64,000 bases of DNA. Source: Lepidonotus clava. Lineage: Eukaryota; Annelida; Polychaeta; Phyllodocida; Polynoidae. Below are positions 30,412 to 41,256 of this stretch, one piece after another (position 1 is the stretch's first letter; every line of letters starts with the position of its first letter). Position numbers and translations under genes: made by a program. Location of the stretch: positions 56,081,190 through 56,145,189 of the forward strand of contig OW387136.1 in assembly GCA_936440205.1 (NCBI GenBank). The letters are read 5' to 3'. The notes beneath the pieces are model-generated. The model searched no databases. It saw only the letters and a program-made list of their open reading frames with translations, and was not told where the DNA came from.

Positions 30412-30660
30412 TTAGCATTTTTCAGCCCTTTCCTGATGATTTTCAGCCCTTTCCTGATAATTTTCATACCTTTGCTGTTGATTTTCACCCCTTTGCTGTT
30501 CAGTTATGGGAAAGGTGGGCTCTGTGTCTGGTTGACCAAAAAGTTGACAAACTTCAAAAGTGTCCAAAGCATTGGTGAGGTCAGTCTCAGAGCTGTCTGA
30601 ATCAAACAACAGCATAGCACGGATGTCAGAGTCTGATAGATCAATGTAGAAGGTATCCAT
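30412..30660 (-). CDS. possible first coding exon, unknown acidic protein
   Basis: An 82-codon frame starting at an ATG in good context (ATCATGG, A at -3 and G at +4). It reads MDTFYIDLSDSDIRAMLLF..., acidic and serine-rich, then EQQRGENQQQ. The first ~60 residues look protein-like. The rest comes from a 21-bp tandem motif. A donor-like AAAG|GTATGA sits at plus 30470/30469, so the true exon may end there and the remaining codons would be intronic. About 130 bases upstream is a CCAAT/CRE/E-box cluster. There is no family match. The continuation would lie to the left, but I could not find the next exon. Confidence 0.35.
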   Translation of the reverse strand: MDTFYIDLSDSDIRAMLLFDSDSSETDLTNALDTFEVCQLFGQPDTEPTFPITEQQRGENQQQRYENYQERAENHQERAEKC

Positions 30661-30749
30661 GATGTTTTAACATCACCTTTACCGGGTTGTCTGTACTTTC
30701 AGATGATTTTGTAGACCTTTTAGACGTATTATTTGCAAGTTTGAGACGT

Positions 30750-30840
30750 CCGTGAATTTGTAAACGGCGGCCGTCAGCGTTTGTTGACGTCACGTGGGTT
30801 CCTAGATCATTTCATTGGTTTAAAGGGCCTCGGGGCCGTC
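30750..30840 (-). promoter_or_regulatory. candidate host promoter
   Basis: A GC-rich patch with an overlapping CRE/E-box, TGACGTCACGTG at 30785-30796, and a CCAAT (minus) at 30814-30818. It lies about 130-150 bases upstream of the ATG at 30660. There is no clear TATA box. Assignment rests on consensus words and position only. Confidence 0.4.
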
Positions 30841-30991
30841 GGGAAAGGTTTTTTTTTATGTAACATATTTTTGGGAAGGTCTGGATAGCATTCTGCCATA
30901 AAAAGATTGTCTAATTTGGCAGGAAAACAATAAAAATCATCCTGGAAAGTGTTTGTTTTGGTATAGATAAAACTAGGTCGCGAGTGGATTT

Positions 30992-31092
30992 AACTAGGTC
31001 GTGACGCCCTCACGACCTAGTTACGGCCGTTTTCATTGGTTCTGTAACTAGGTCGCACTACTTTCCTGTATTACCACACTGTGGTAATACAG
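30992..31092. repeat. cluster of perfect palindromes
   Basis: AACTAGGTCGTGA at 30992-31004 pairs with its exact complement at 31010-31022. CTGTATTACCACA at 31066-31078 pairs with 31080-31092. AACTAGGTCGC occurs twice more, at about 30971 and 31046. These may be hairpin elements or protein-binding palindromes. Function unknown. Confidence 0.7.
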
Positions 31093-31154
31093 AAAAAATA
31101 TTACCACAGTCGAGGTCGTCACTGTATGCCTATTCAGCAATTCCGAAAAAGTAT

Positions 31155-31185
31155 AATAAATATATATATATGTGTGTGTGTGTAT
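31155..31185. repeat. (TA)n(TG)n microsatellite
   Basis: A short compound TA/TG tract. Confidence 0.85.
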
Positions 31186-31197
31186 AATGTACAACTA

Positions 31198-31265
31198 AGG
31201 GGGACTGGGTGGTCTACTGGTTAGCTTGTTGGCATTGCATGCGGCCGGCCCAGGTACGATCCCAT
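31198..31265 (+). repeat. tRNA-derived SINE head
   Basis: A-box-like TGGTCTACTGGTTAGC followed after ~30 bases by B-box-like CAGGTACGATCCCA. The spacing and order fit a Pol III tRNA promoter. It is not a foldable tRNA gene with a clear anticodon stem. Confidence 0.5.
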
Positions 31266-31814
31266 ATGATGACTCTTACACCACGTCACCCTGCCGTTGT
31301 TTCCACTCCCATAGATTTGGTCATAACACATTGTCAACCTGAAAACCGTGAGTGGTCCGGATATAGCTGAACAATTGCTAAATAGACAATAAGCTCCAAC
31401 AATCATCATCATCATATATACAACTGAGCCATGGTTCAATTGGATATTGAAGGAAAATTCATATTTAAAGTAATCATATCATATCAACTGTAAAAGTAAA
31501 TTAAAACAGACCAACAAGAGTCCATCAAAGGACCTCCCACACACAACCCCAATCCTCTGACCACTATGCTGTAGGATCTAGTACTCTGACTGAAGCGTAA
31601 AACCTCTTAGTATTTCATGCCATGAACAGCAATAATAAACAAACTGTTTACTTTATTTTCCAGTTTACTCATGGAATCTCTGTGATGCAGTTGGCCGCTT
31701 TCACAACATCTGAGGTGGTTTAAGAGCTTATACTATGTTTCATAACAAGAATACTGATAGCATTTCTTTTATTACATAATTATATACATATGTATAAAAT
31801 AAAATGTTATATAA

Positions 31815-31820
31815 TTTATT
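31815..31820 (-). terminator. candidate poly(A) signal of the NHL gene
   Basis: AATAAA on the minus strand about 390 bases past the stop codon at 32211, in AT-rich sequence. It is the first good hexamer I noticed downstream. It defines a plausible 3' UTR that includes the stop-codon array. Confidence 0.35.
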
Positions 31821-31895
31821 GCTGCTGAATCTAGGCATGCCGGCCTACCAATCAAAACAACCAGACCTTCAATTGGCGTCTGAGAAAACTAGAAG

Positions 31896-32009
31896 TTGTG
31901 TGACAAAAGGTCATGGGCTAGTGATATTGTCATGTCAACGTTCAGTGAAAACAGACTTTTTGTGACACAAGGTCATAGTGATATTGTCATAACAACGTTC
32001 AGTAAAAGT
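31896..32009. repeat. ~62-bp tandem duplication
   Basis: Two copies of a block with AAGGTCAT ... AGTGATATTGTCAT ... CAACGTTCAGT, next to the stop-codon array, within the presumed 3' UTR. Confidence 0.6.
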
Positions 32010-32025
32010 AGGCCTGTTTCATTGG

Positions 32026-32277
32026 CAGGTAGTCTCGCTACAGCAAATGTTGGTTATAAGCAGTTTCTTGACGTTCCCTAAGTTACAGGCTAGAGGTCTC
32101 AGAATGGCCAACCTTGGGTATACGCAGTCTCTTGATATTCCCGCAGTCACAGGGTGGAGGTCTCAATACAGCCAACCTTGGGTAAAAGCAGCCTCTTGAC
32201 ATTCCCAAAATCATAGGCGGGTGGTCTTGCTACAGCCAACCTTGGGTATAAGCAGTTTCTTGACCTTTCCCAGGTGC
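32026..32277 (-). repeat. ~64-bp minisatellite repeating the gene's C-terminus and stop
   Basis: Four units. The one at 32211-32277 is the actual end of the coding sequence (GKVKKLLIPKVGCSKTTRL, stop). Two units downstream on the minus strand still read as diverged versions: GNVKRLLLPKVGCIETSTL and GNIKRLRIPKVGHSETSSL, each followed by a stop. The fourth reads GNVKKLLITNICCSETT. The tail of the gene has been tandemly amplified into its 3' UTR. Confidence 0.8.
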
Positions 32278-32809
32278 TCAACCACAAGAAGTTCACCGGC
32301 TGAGTTGGTCCCCAAAAACTTGGGGCAGAGAAGCACTGAATCTAACTGGGAAAAGTTTCGGCTTCGTGTTGCCTTTAGAATCCATGAATCACAGTGGAAA
32401 ACGACAATATGTTTCCTGTCACTCTTTATTAACACAATGCTATTGTTGTCGGCATCGGCTATGTAACAGTTGTTATGAGAATCAAAACAGGCCCCAAAAA
32501 AAGAGCCTCTCAGTCCGACATCCCAGTTTTTGATGTCTTCGGAAAATTTGAGAAATATATCGACTTGACCGTTTGATCTATTTATAAACATGACATCATC
32601 CTCGTTCATCCCACAAAGGACGACATGATCACGAGATACTGCCATACCGCGTGCAGTACAGAGGTCCATATCGGTGGTGACGTGGGTGCATGACGTCCTG
32701 CGGGGCGCGTGCTGGCCGAGTGACGTCACAACGAGCGTCTGGCCGTGGGGAACCAGCAGGTCACCTTCTGGGGTCACCACCAGGGGAACCTCTCGATCAG
32801 TAAACCAGT
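32211..32809 (-). CDS. NHL/beta-propeller protein, last coding exon
   Basis: About 199 codons from an acceptor at 32810/32809 (TTATGTTTCAG, then ACTGG) to a TGA at 32211-32213. The first two bases (AC) complete a codon with the single G left by the 37671 donor, giving Asp, so phase agrees. Repeating blade motifs are visible: VPLVVTPEGDLLVPHG, GMAVSRDHVVLCGMNEDD, GACFDSHNNCYIADADNNS and LGTNSAGELLVVEHL, the pattern of an NHL/six-bladed propeller as in TRIM2/3/71-like proteins. Such propellers bind protein or RNA. RING/B-box parts would be in exons beyond the window or are absent. Both ends of this exon lie inside minisatellites. Orthology is not assigned. Confidence 0.75.
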
Positions 32810-33475
32810 CTGAAACATAACAACATGCAACTGATCAATGCTTGTAAAAGACCAGGGGAATGTCTCGGTCAGTGACCAGTCTGAAACATAACGTACAACT
32901 GATCAGTGGTTGTAAAAGACCAGGGAACCTCTCGGTCAGTAAACCAGTCTGAAACATAACAACATACAACTGATCAATGCTTGTAAAAGACCAAAGGAAT
33001 GTCTCGGTCAGTGACCAGTCTGAAACATAACGTACAACTGATCAATGCTTGTAACAGACCGGGGAACCTCTCGGTCAGTAAACCAGTCTGAAACATAACA
33101 ACGTACAACTGATCAATGCTTGTAAAAGACCAGGGAAACATCTTGGTCCATGAACCAGTCTGAAACACAACAACGTACAACTGATCAATGCTTGCAATTG
33201 TAAAAAACCAGGGAAACGTCTCGGTCCATGAACCAGTCTGAAACACAACAACGTACAACTGATCAATTCTTGCAATTGTAAAAGACCAGGGGAATTTCTC
33301 GGTCCATGAACCAGTCTGAAACACAACAACATACAACTGATCAATGCTTGTAAAAGACCGGGGAACCTCTCGGTCAGTAAACCAGTCTGAAACATAACAA
33401 CATACAACTGATCAATGCTTGTAAAAGACCAAGGGAATGTCTCGGTCAGAGAACCAGTCTGAAACAAACCAAAAA
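32777..33475 (-). repeat. 67-78-bp minisatellite repeating the last exon's acceptor
   Basis: About ten units. The unit at 32777-32850 contains the real intron end (TATGTTTCAG) and first exon bases (ACTGGTTTACTGATCGAGAG). All others keep TTTCAG followed by ACTGGT. Units alternate in two length classes, giving a ~139-bp higher order (32851-33060). In the gene's phase each upstream copy runs WF(M/T)DR... into a TGA within about 18 codons. Confidence 0.85.
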
Positions 33476-34816
33476 CATGATGCATCATAAAAGCTTCATG
33501 TTGCGTAAATGTGGTTGTTGACTGACTGGTTCCTGAAATTTAAAAACCATTACAGACCTCTACAATTGGTTTTAATCATTAGCCCTGGAACATATGAATA
33601 TAATCGAATAAAAAACGGTAGGTCATCAAGCTCATTTTTAATGTAAGTGATGAGAGGAAAGGCCTTAACTATAGCAGCCTACATACACCCTATTCAATTG
33701 TTTCTAGAGCAATAAAAATCCACTACAGCCTCACCAACCCTCAAGATAATAATTTGTTATCAGATTTATATCAACATTTCAAAAGCTAAAAAGTGAGGGT
33801 CACTGAAGAAATACAATTGCTGGATCAATATGTAACCTTGAAGAGTGAAGCTGCAGTACATTCAATTATTAGTCTTTTCCTCCTGGGTAATTTAAATCTT
33901 TGTCTAAACAACTGAAATTGCTTGATTAGAATTGAAATGTGGCATATATTAATGCCCAAAAACGATTTTTAAAGTTTCAAGGGATTTCATTTTTTGCACC
34001 AGGGGGTGCTACTCTGCCATTTTAAAATCTCTTGCATATTTGATTTAGACAGGTGGATTTTCTCAAACTTACCTTGTTGGTCTTAATAAGAAATCAAGTT
34101 TACTCAACATTCTCCTTATTGATGAAATTACACACTTTTACTCACCAGGTGGCAATATAAACAGTGGGTAATCCATTTAAAGGAAGAAATAAAATCAACA
34201 TCGTGTATTACCATTTCGTTGGCTAGTACATATTTCGTACATGGTGCTAAAATAAACAGGTACTTATTCAGATATGCCAGGTAAAGTTCAAACACAGAGA
34301 GCAGGAAAAGTCAAGGAGTCAAGTCATGCCCGTGGTGGGGTGGCGGGACATGTAAAATTCCCTAAAATCAGTAGGAAAATATTGAAAGGTTCCACTTCTG
34401 GAACCTCGCGGGCCCCCCTTTTCAGGTTCAAATTATTGAAAATACAGGCAAAAGTTCCACTTGTGGACCTCACCACCCCCCCCCCCATGGCAGAACCTGG
34501 GTATAATTAATTGGAATGAAATGTGTTGTTTGTGTGAGGAGGAGGGACCTTTCTGACAGGTTGGGGCAGACCCTGGCCACACCTCCCACCTCCCACCTCC
34601 TAACCCCAGTAAGTTTGCTAATTGACAGGACTCAGACTCTAGTTATTGGAAGTTGTCTGTGTCCTGTCCTACCCTACCAACCTGCCGACCTGCCTTCCCT
34701 TTAGGAGGTACCCTTGAGTCACACCATACTGGTTTGCTAAAGACGGTTATGTTAATTTACTTGTTTACGTTTCACCTAATTTCCATGCGTATGGTTCCGA
34801 TTCTGACCCGGCTATG
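33476..34816. other. intron of the NHL gene, no feature recognised
   Basis: Intronic AT-rich DNA. C tracts and paired AGGTTCCACTTCTGGAAC-type words occur near 34388-34490. No exon is seen. Confidence 0.5.
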
Positions 34817-35007
34817 CAGTGGCGGAACCGGGGGGAGGGCTGGGGTAGAGGAGGTAATTGCCCCCCCCCCTTAGACCAAGGGGACAAAATTTTGGCATCT
34901 TAGAATTGGTAGATCTGTGTAAATCTGCTGTTTTTTATTTTTCATTTTTACAAGGGGGTGTGTGTGTCAGGGTCCCCCCCCCCTTAGAGGCTCTGGATCC
35001 GCCCCTG
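34817..35007 (+). mobile_element. hAT-like MITE, copy B
   Basis: It starts CAGTGGCGGAACCGGGGGG and ends CTCTGGATCCGCCCCTG, near-inverse ends of hAT type. The interior has AGATCTGTGTAAA and a poly-C run. It lies in the intron. Confidence 0.6.
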
Positions 35008-36469
35008 CTAGCTGCCAGGCTTCCCCTTCCCCAGTTACCCAGGCTCCACAGGACGGGCCGGCCGTGGCTACAACAGAACATAGTGTTAGCTCCCCGATCA
35101 AACAGGCTGCTAGGTTCAAATGTATTAGTTATCCATTATCAAATGTCCAGTGTTCATTATCTACAAAACATCTTCAGTGTTTTGTAATCCTAAACATGGA
35201 CGTCTGTGTGTGACATCACACAGAGAAGAGGTTATATTCAAATTTCATATTTACAAAATCCTGAAAAATCTTAATTTGCATATTCTTTTTATACAACATT
35301 AAGTCTTATTTCTTTGATCAATATAATAAACTACTCCAGAATATACAAGACACTTGTTCATTTTGGATTTCTAAATTCAATCTTGTAGGTGTTTGACATC
35401 ACACACAGAAACATTCAATACATAACCCGAGCCAGCCCAAGCCAGGGATATTGATTTTGGTTCACAAATTTAGGTATAACACAAAAAGAATTCAATATAG
35501 AAAGATGAAATTTTGTATATGGAAGTAATGGGTGGTAAGGATCACGGCAGTATAAGAATTCAAAGACACTGACTCCTCCCTTTAAATTGTATCTCAACAT
35601 TTTAAGTAACAGAATTTCATGAGCCCTATTTTAATCAGGTCATTACTGCTCCTTGAAAAGTCAATGACATTTGAATCAAAAAATGATATAATAACTAAAA
35701 GTATAAAATAATATCTGTAACTTCCTAGCCCAAACGTATTTCTGCTGCTTTGTCCATAGGATAATCCAAACCTCCTCGCATGTTTCTGAATCTAACTTCG
35801 CATAAAGGAAAAGTGAAAAAACTCTGTTCTTCTGTCATGTAAGACTATTGTGCCATTCAAAGAGAGTTGAGTCTTAATTAAAAACACGCCATGAATGCAC
35901 TCAGGTAAAAATAACTTTTGTTCAGTAAGGTATGTAAGGTGTATGGCTACTTGTATTACATTGCACAGTCGTCACAAACTATAGTATTTCAGAAAAAAGA
36001 GGTCTGTTGTCTTAAAATGTACCAATTTGTTGGTTGTCGCGGACAGTGGTAAATTGAGTAAGGGAATAATGATTTGAGAAGCACGTCAATGACTGAGGGG
36101 GCTGCACTGATTACTAATAGGCAGGACTAGTTAGGGCTTGGCGCGGCCGGAGTCGTGGGCGGCCCGACTGTCAGTCTCAATAGTCAAACAATGACGCTCG
36201 CCTAAAAACTGTGTTACAATTACCTGTTTGCCTAATAAACCGGATATGGCATGAATAAATGCAAGAACTACATCATTTTAAAAAGCGACCGAATTAAAAC
36301 CTATGTCTGTGAATAAATGCTTACATAAAAAGTGGTTTCCTAAAGAGGAATCCTTGATAGAGTTGTCTCAACAAAATATGAAGAATCACAGTAAGTAGAG
36401 CATTCTGGAAGACAATCTTTTCAATTTTTAATTTTCGTTATAGAATTATCACTTACAGTACCCGCAAAG
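35008..36469. other. intron of the NHL gene, nothing recognised
   Basis: AT-rich intronic sequence without arrays or exons. Confidence 0.5.
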
Positions 36470-37690
36470 GAGTAAACCTTTACTTACCCTGCACAGTGTA
36501 CATACATGTAACAACCCTCAGAGGAGTAAACCTTTACTTACCCTGCACAGTGTACATACATGTAGCCACCCTCAGAGGAGTAAACCTTTACTTACCCTGC
36601 ACAGTGTACATACATGTTACCACCCTCAGAGGACCTTTACTTACCTCCCACAGTGTACATGTAGTCCCCCTCAGAGGACCTTTACTCACCCTGCACAGTG
36701 TACATGTAGTCCCCCTCAGAGGAGTAAACCTTTACTTACCCTGCACAGTGTACATGTAGTCCCCCTCAGTAGACCTTTACTTACCCTGCACAGTGTACAT
36801 GTAGTCCCCCTCAGAGGAGTAAACCTTTACTTACCCTGCACAGTGTACATATAGTCACCCTCAGAGGACCTTTACTTACCCTGCACAGTGTACATGTAGC
36901 CACCCTCAGAGGACCTTTACTTACCCTGCACAGTGTACATGTAGCCACCCTCAGAGGAGTAAACTTACCCTGTAAAGTGTACATGTAGTCCCCCTCAGAG
37001 GACCTTTACGTACCCTGCACAGTGTACATGTAGTCACCCTCAGAGGAGTCAACCTTTACTCACCGTGCACAGTGTACATGTAGCCACCCTCAGAGGACCT
37101 TTACTTACCCTGCACAGTGTACATGTAGTCCCCCTCAGAGAACCTTTACTTACCCTGCACAGTGTACATGTAGTCCCCCTCAGAGGACCTTTACTTACCC
37201 TGCACAGTGTACATGTAGTCACCCTCAGAGGACCTTTACTTACCCTGCACAGTGTACATGTAGCCACCCTCAGAGGAGTAAACCATTACTTACCCTGCAC
37301 AGTGTACATATAGTCCCCCTCAGAGGACCTTTACTTACCCTGCACAGTGTACATGTAGTCCCCCTCAGAGGACCTTTACTTACCCTGCACAGTGTACATG
37401 TAGTCCCCCTTAGAGGAGTAAACCTTTACATTGTACTTACCCTGCACAGTGCACATGTAGTCCCCCTCAGAGGACCTTTACTTACCCTGCACAGTATACA
37501 TGTAGCCACCCTTAGAGGACCTTTACTTACCCTGCACAGTGTACATGTAGTCCCCCTCAGAGACCCTTTACTTACCCTGCACAGTGTACATGTAGTCACC
37601 CTCAGAGGACCTTTACTTACCCTGCACAGTGTACATGTAGCCACCCTCAGAGGAGTAAACTTTTACTTACCCTGCACAGTGTACATGTAG
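36470..37690 (-). repeat. 45/50-bp minisatellite repeating the exon donor site
   Basis: About 26 units. The unit nearest the exon (37650-37690) holds the real exon end ACTGTGCAGG and donor GTAAGT. All the others repeat ~30 bases of exon end (CTACATGTACACTGTGCAGG) followed by GTAAGTAAAGG. About 23 keep GTAAGT, two have GTGAGT and one has GTACGT. Two length classes (about 45 and 50 bases) differ by an AGTAA insertion. In the gene's frame GTAAGTAA gives an immediate TAA. Confidence 0.9.
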
Positions 37691-37799
37691 TTGCCTTCAG
37701 AGGAGTAGACCTTTATCGACCCATCAGACGCATCCAGTATGGCCAGGACCCCATTAGGCAGCGCTACCATTGACCTCGGCTTCTTCACTGACCCAGGAC
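37671..37799 (-). CDS. NHL/beta-propeller protein, internal exon
   Basis: A 129-bp exon bounded by a good acceptor (GCTGTTTTGCAG at 37811-37800) and the donor AGG|GTAAGT at 37671/37670. It enters with two bases completing a Gly codon and leaves with one base, matching both neighbours. It encodes PGSVKKPRS then MVALPNGVLAILDASDGS and IKVYSSEGNYMYTVQ: one NHL repeat (hydrophobic strand, Asp-x-x-x/Asn turn, valine strand). It is blade material of the same propeller as 32211-32809. Confidence 0.8.
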
Positions 37800-37827
37800 C
37801 TGCAAAACAGCCATCAACTGCTTCATT

Positions 37828-38060
37828 TTTTTTTTTTTTTTTTTTAATTGTTTATTCCTGAGCAAATCTTTCAGAGATAGTTCTCTGATCTTCCAAGATG
37901 GCCGATCTTGGTACAACATAGGCCAAAGCAGCATAAATGAAATTAATTGAAATAATAAATAAGTATGGTATACAGTCAATTGTGAAAAACAGAACACACA
38001 CAAATAATGATTAGTTTCCGTCAAAACATAGACGTAGAAAATCACATTACAATACTAATT
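37828..38060 (-). mobile_element. LINE 3' end (fragment)
   Basis: On the minus strand the segment ends CAGGAATAAACAATTAAAA followed by a long A tail (plus 37828-37846 poly-T). It resembles the 3' end of the LINE at 43237 (CCAGAATAAACATTGATAAA plus A tail). No coding remains. It lies just inside the intron, 30 bases from the exon. Confidence 0.45.
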
Positions 38061-40040
38061 AGAACAGTGAAACAAGATATGAACAAAGCTACCATTCAAC
38101 ATATTTGCCATTTCTGTCAGAAATACTTGTTAATACTAAAAGGACCCTGTCTTGTCTAATTATGCCCCTCAAAATTCCAGTTGAATGTCATTAAAAAGAA
38201 AAAAGAAATTAATTTATTTCACCCCTTATTTGGTAGTGTCTATACAGTCACTATCATAATGATCGGATTTCATAGCAGGGGAATAACAAAATGGATGACA
38301 TATTTATCTCAAGTTTATAGTATGCCAACTTAAGAAATTGTAATATATCATGGAAACACATGGTTATGATCACCCCAAGCTTAAGGTGCACCAAAAACCA
38401 CGGCTGCACAAGATCTATTGGAGTAAAGACATGTTAGAAAACTTGTGCTTTGTCAAATCCATAATAAAAAGTGGTATGAAAGGTTAGTAAGATATAAAAT
38501 GTGGGTGATGATAACCCCAAAAGGAAACCACCCACTAGTGCATTAAATAGATGACTTCTAGCTGAAAGCGCTCCCTGCACAGTGAATTTTTTATATGTTA
38601 TGTTCAAAGGAGTCATCATAGTATTGGTATTAGCTCGGGAACGTAAAACTATTATGTAAGGGATAAGGCCAACTTTAATTTTTTTTATCATTTTTATTGA
38701 ACATCCCTTCATGTACATAAAGTTCTCCTGATGAGTGTGAAAACCATTTATATGAATAATGATTGTATCGATGAACAAATATGATAAGGACAGTCCAACA
38801 TAAATACAATACTTCATCAGTATAATGAGTATAATTTAGAGCATTAAACTGCCAAATATATCTATATTATCTACTAGAACATGTGAAATACCACGTAAAA
38901 GAAATTGCGCGATGAGAATAAAAAGGCACTGCTGTGATTTCCCATATCTACCTTTAATGTTACATTCAGTGTATGAATGCTATTTCCTGTCTAATGAAGT
39001 AATTTATGTATGAATACATCTGAAGACATGCTCTCCCACAGTGAGGTCATATACACAATGGTATGTTCTGTATATCAATACATTTTAATCATGGGGGGCA
39101 ACTTCATGGTAAGTCTGCCCAGATGTCTGTGTCTGGAAAGTAATTTTTCGGCTTAAAGGGAGTGAAATGAGTGGCACTACTTCCACTCCCAAACGGTGTC
39201 AAATGAACATGTGCCACTCGGTAAGGGTGCATTCTAACGAAATTTTCACATTTTGTAAGGGCATCAGATTCAACCATAATGCTAGTTGACCGTTAACATT
39301 AACCAGTGGATAATGAGAAAAGGTCTGACCTGTTTCTGAGCTGTTTAAGTGGTGTAAAACCTTTAGATGCTTGAACTTCTTTGAATTAAACCAAACTGAG
39401 TAGGACCTGGAGCTTGTGGGTCCAATAAGACTTCATTTGTCCTGCAATAAGGGTCTTCTTGGTGTATATGATCCCTTCTGTAAGGGTGTGTTTTTCCATG
39501 GACAACGTCCTTAGGAAAGGGTCCATTTTTGAAACCTGGACACACACACCTGGGCATATATATCTCAAGTCTCCCCCGAAACCAGTGATCTAAATGTATA
39601 CATGCCCACAGTAATGTGCTGCAAAATGACACATCTTGTGTATGAATACGTAAACATAGATGTGAACTACTCTTACAATTAGGCACAATGATATGTTCTT
39701 TAAAAGTCTGCGCAACTAACATATTGCAAAGGTCGACTCACGTAGATGTCTAAAGTAAAAACTACTCTTACAATTTGTAGAGATTTCCTATTGTAGTTTC
39801 TAGATGTGAGTTTTCTGAACTTTATTGAGAACGCGCAGCCAGTGAAAGAAGTCTGCAATCTCTTTGATGAATTGGAAAATTAATTTACTAAGTACCTCGG
39901 GCCTTTCAGAAGAAAACTTAAACTTGGTGTTGAAACAACTTGTACATCACGATGTTCCATTTGTCACTGGCCAGTTTGAATGTCACACCTTCTAGCAGAT
40001 AAAGCTGTAGGCCCCAGGACGCTTACGTGAGGTGGGGGGG
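38061..40040. other. intron of the NHL gene, nothing firm
   Basis: AT-rich intronic DNA. No exon with both splice sites and coding character, no tandem array. Confidence 0.5.
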
Positions 40041-40192
40041 CAGGGACGGATTCTGGGAGGTGGGGGGGGGGGGCATCTTTTTGGCCATTTCTTTTTGTAA
40101 TATAAGCTAGCGCCCTGGGGATCCTTTTTAATATAGGCGCCCGCCACCCCCTCCCCCCTCCACCCGTTCGAATTTTTTTGGATCCGTCCCTG
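40041..40192. mobile_element. hAT-like MITE, copy C
   Basis: CAGGGACGGATTCTGGGAGG at the start and the inverse TTGGATCCGTCCCTG at the end. The flanking octamers GTGGGGGG and GTGGCGAG agree at six of eight positions, suggestive of an 8-bp hAT target duplication. It is the cleanest of the three copies. Confidence 0.65.
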
Positions 40193-41256
40193 GTGGCGAG
40201 GGGGGGGGGGAGTGTGGACGTGCGAGGCCCTCGGCCGATCTGATCAGGGTGGAGGGCACTGTCTACCCCCCTTTTACCGCCCTCCACTCCACTCCCCTCC
40301 CCTCCCCATCGAGCCGTCCTCACACAATTGCCACGGAAAACGTCATCCCGACGACCAAAGACGTCTTTTTTGCGACCGGCTGCTTGGCGGCGAGCTTTGT
40401 ACTGAAAGCTGCCACGTGAGTTTACAATGATATACTTCACCGGGGAGAGTGAGTGTGCTGACGGGACAGGCCAATGTCACGGCCCTCCCTTTTGTAAGTG
40501 TCATCTGACAGGGGACTTACAGTTGAGTCTGTAACTGTTCACCGAGAGTGTCACCTCTGTGGGGTGTTTCAGAAAAAGTTCCGTAGCTACGGAGCTTTTA
40601 TGGGAGCTTACAGAAACTGTGCGTGAGTTTGAAACTGTCATACACAGCTGTTTCATAACAAAACTCGCGTAAATTGACAAAAAACTTGCGTAAATCAACC
40701 CAAAACTCCTGTAACTTGATCCATAACTCCTGTAAATCCACTCAAACTCACACAAGCAAAATAGTGAGGTCTGTTAACAAATTTTCGTTACAAAGCAAAT
40801 AGAATCACAATTTCCACTTGTCTAGATACTTTAGCAGCTGAAAAACATATTATTTCTCATATTATTTCTCAATATTGGTAAGCCATCTTTGATTTTGGAT
40901 TCCCACATTGACTTCAAATGCAAAATATTGAATTCCCTGACCCATAATCTCCCAATTTTGACACCAACCATGTCTCTTTAGTCATTTTAGAAGCTGAGAT
41001 TGTTTATAGCAAAAGTCTGCCATATTGTTTTCTTTGCCCCCACATCCATCCTATCAATATTTCAAGGTGGCACCCCTTCCAGATTTGATAGTTATACCTC
41101 AGAGGTGTCTCACACCAAATTTAATGCTTTTAAAAATGACTTTAACAGACCCCACTAAAAACATAACTTACACAGCTACAGCTGCCAAGAAGATGATCGT
41201 AAATTTATGAAATGCAAAATGTACGGAATTTTGTTACGAAACAGGCCACAAGATGG
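40193..41256. other. intron, GC-rich patch then AT-rich DNA
   Basis: 40200-40440 is CpG-rich with short open frames on both strands, but I see no convincing exon. 40441-41256 has no recognised feature. Confidence 0.4.

Noticed and set aside
31198-31265. Functional tRNA gene
   Set aside because: A and B boxes are recognisable, but acceptor and anticodon stems do not pair. SINE head more likely.
32850-33490. Separate small genes on the minus strand (VVVFQTGSWTE repeats)
   Set aside because: These frames are copies of the acceptor-site array of the NHL gene read in a non-gene frame.
36470-37690. CRISPR array
   Set aside because: Units are contiguous without unique spacers and contain exon sequence. 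Eukaryotic context.
40200-40440. CpG-rich exon or promoter
   Set aside because: Short frames on both strands but no matched acceptor/donor pair or start context. The patch borders a hAT MITE.
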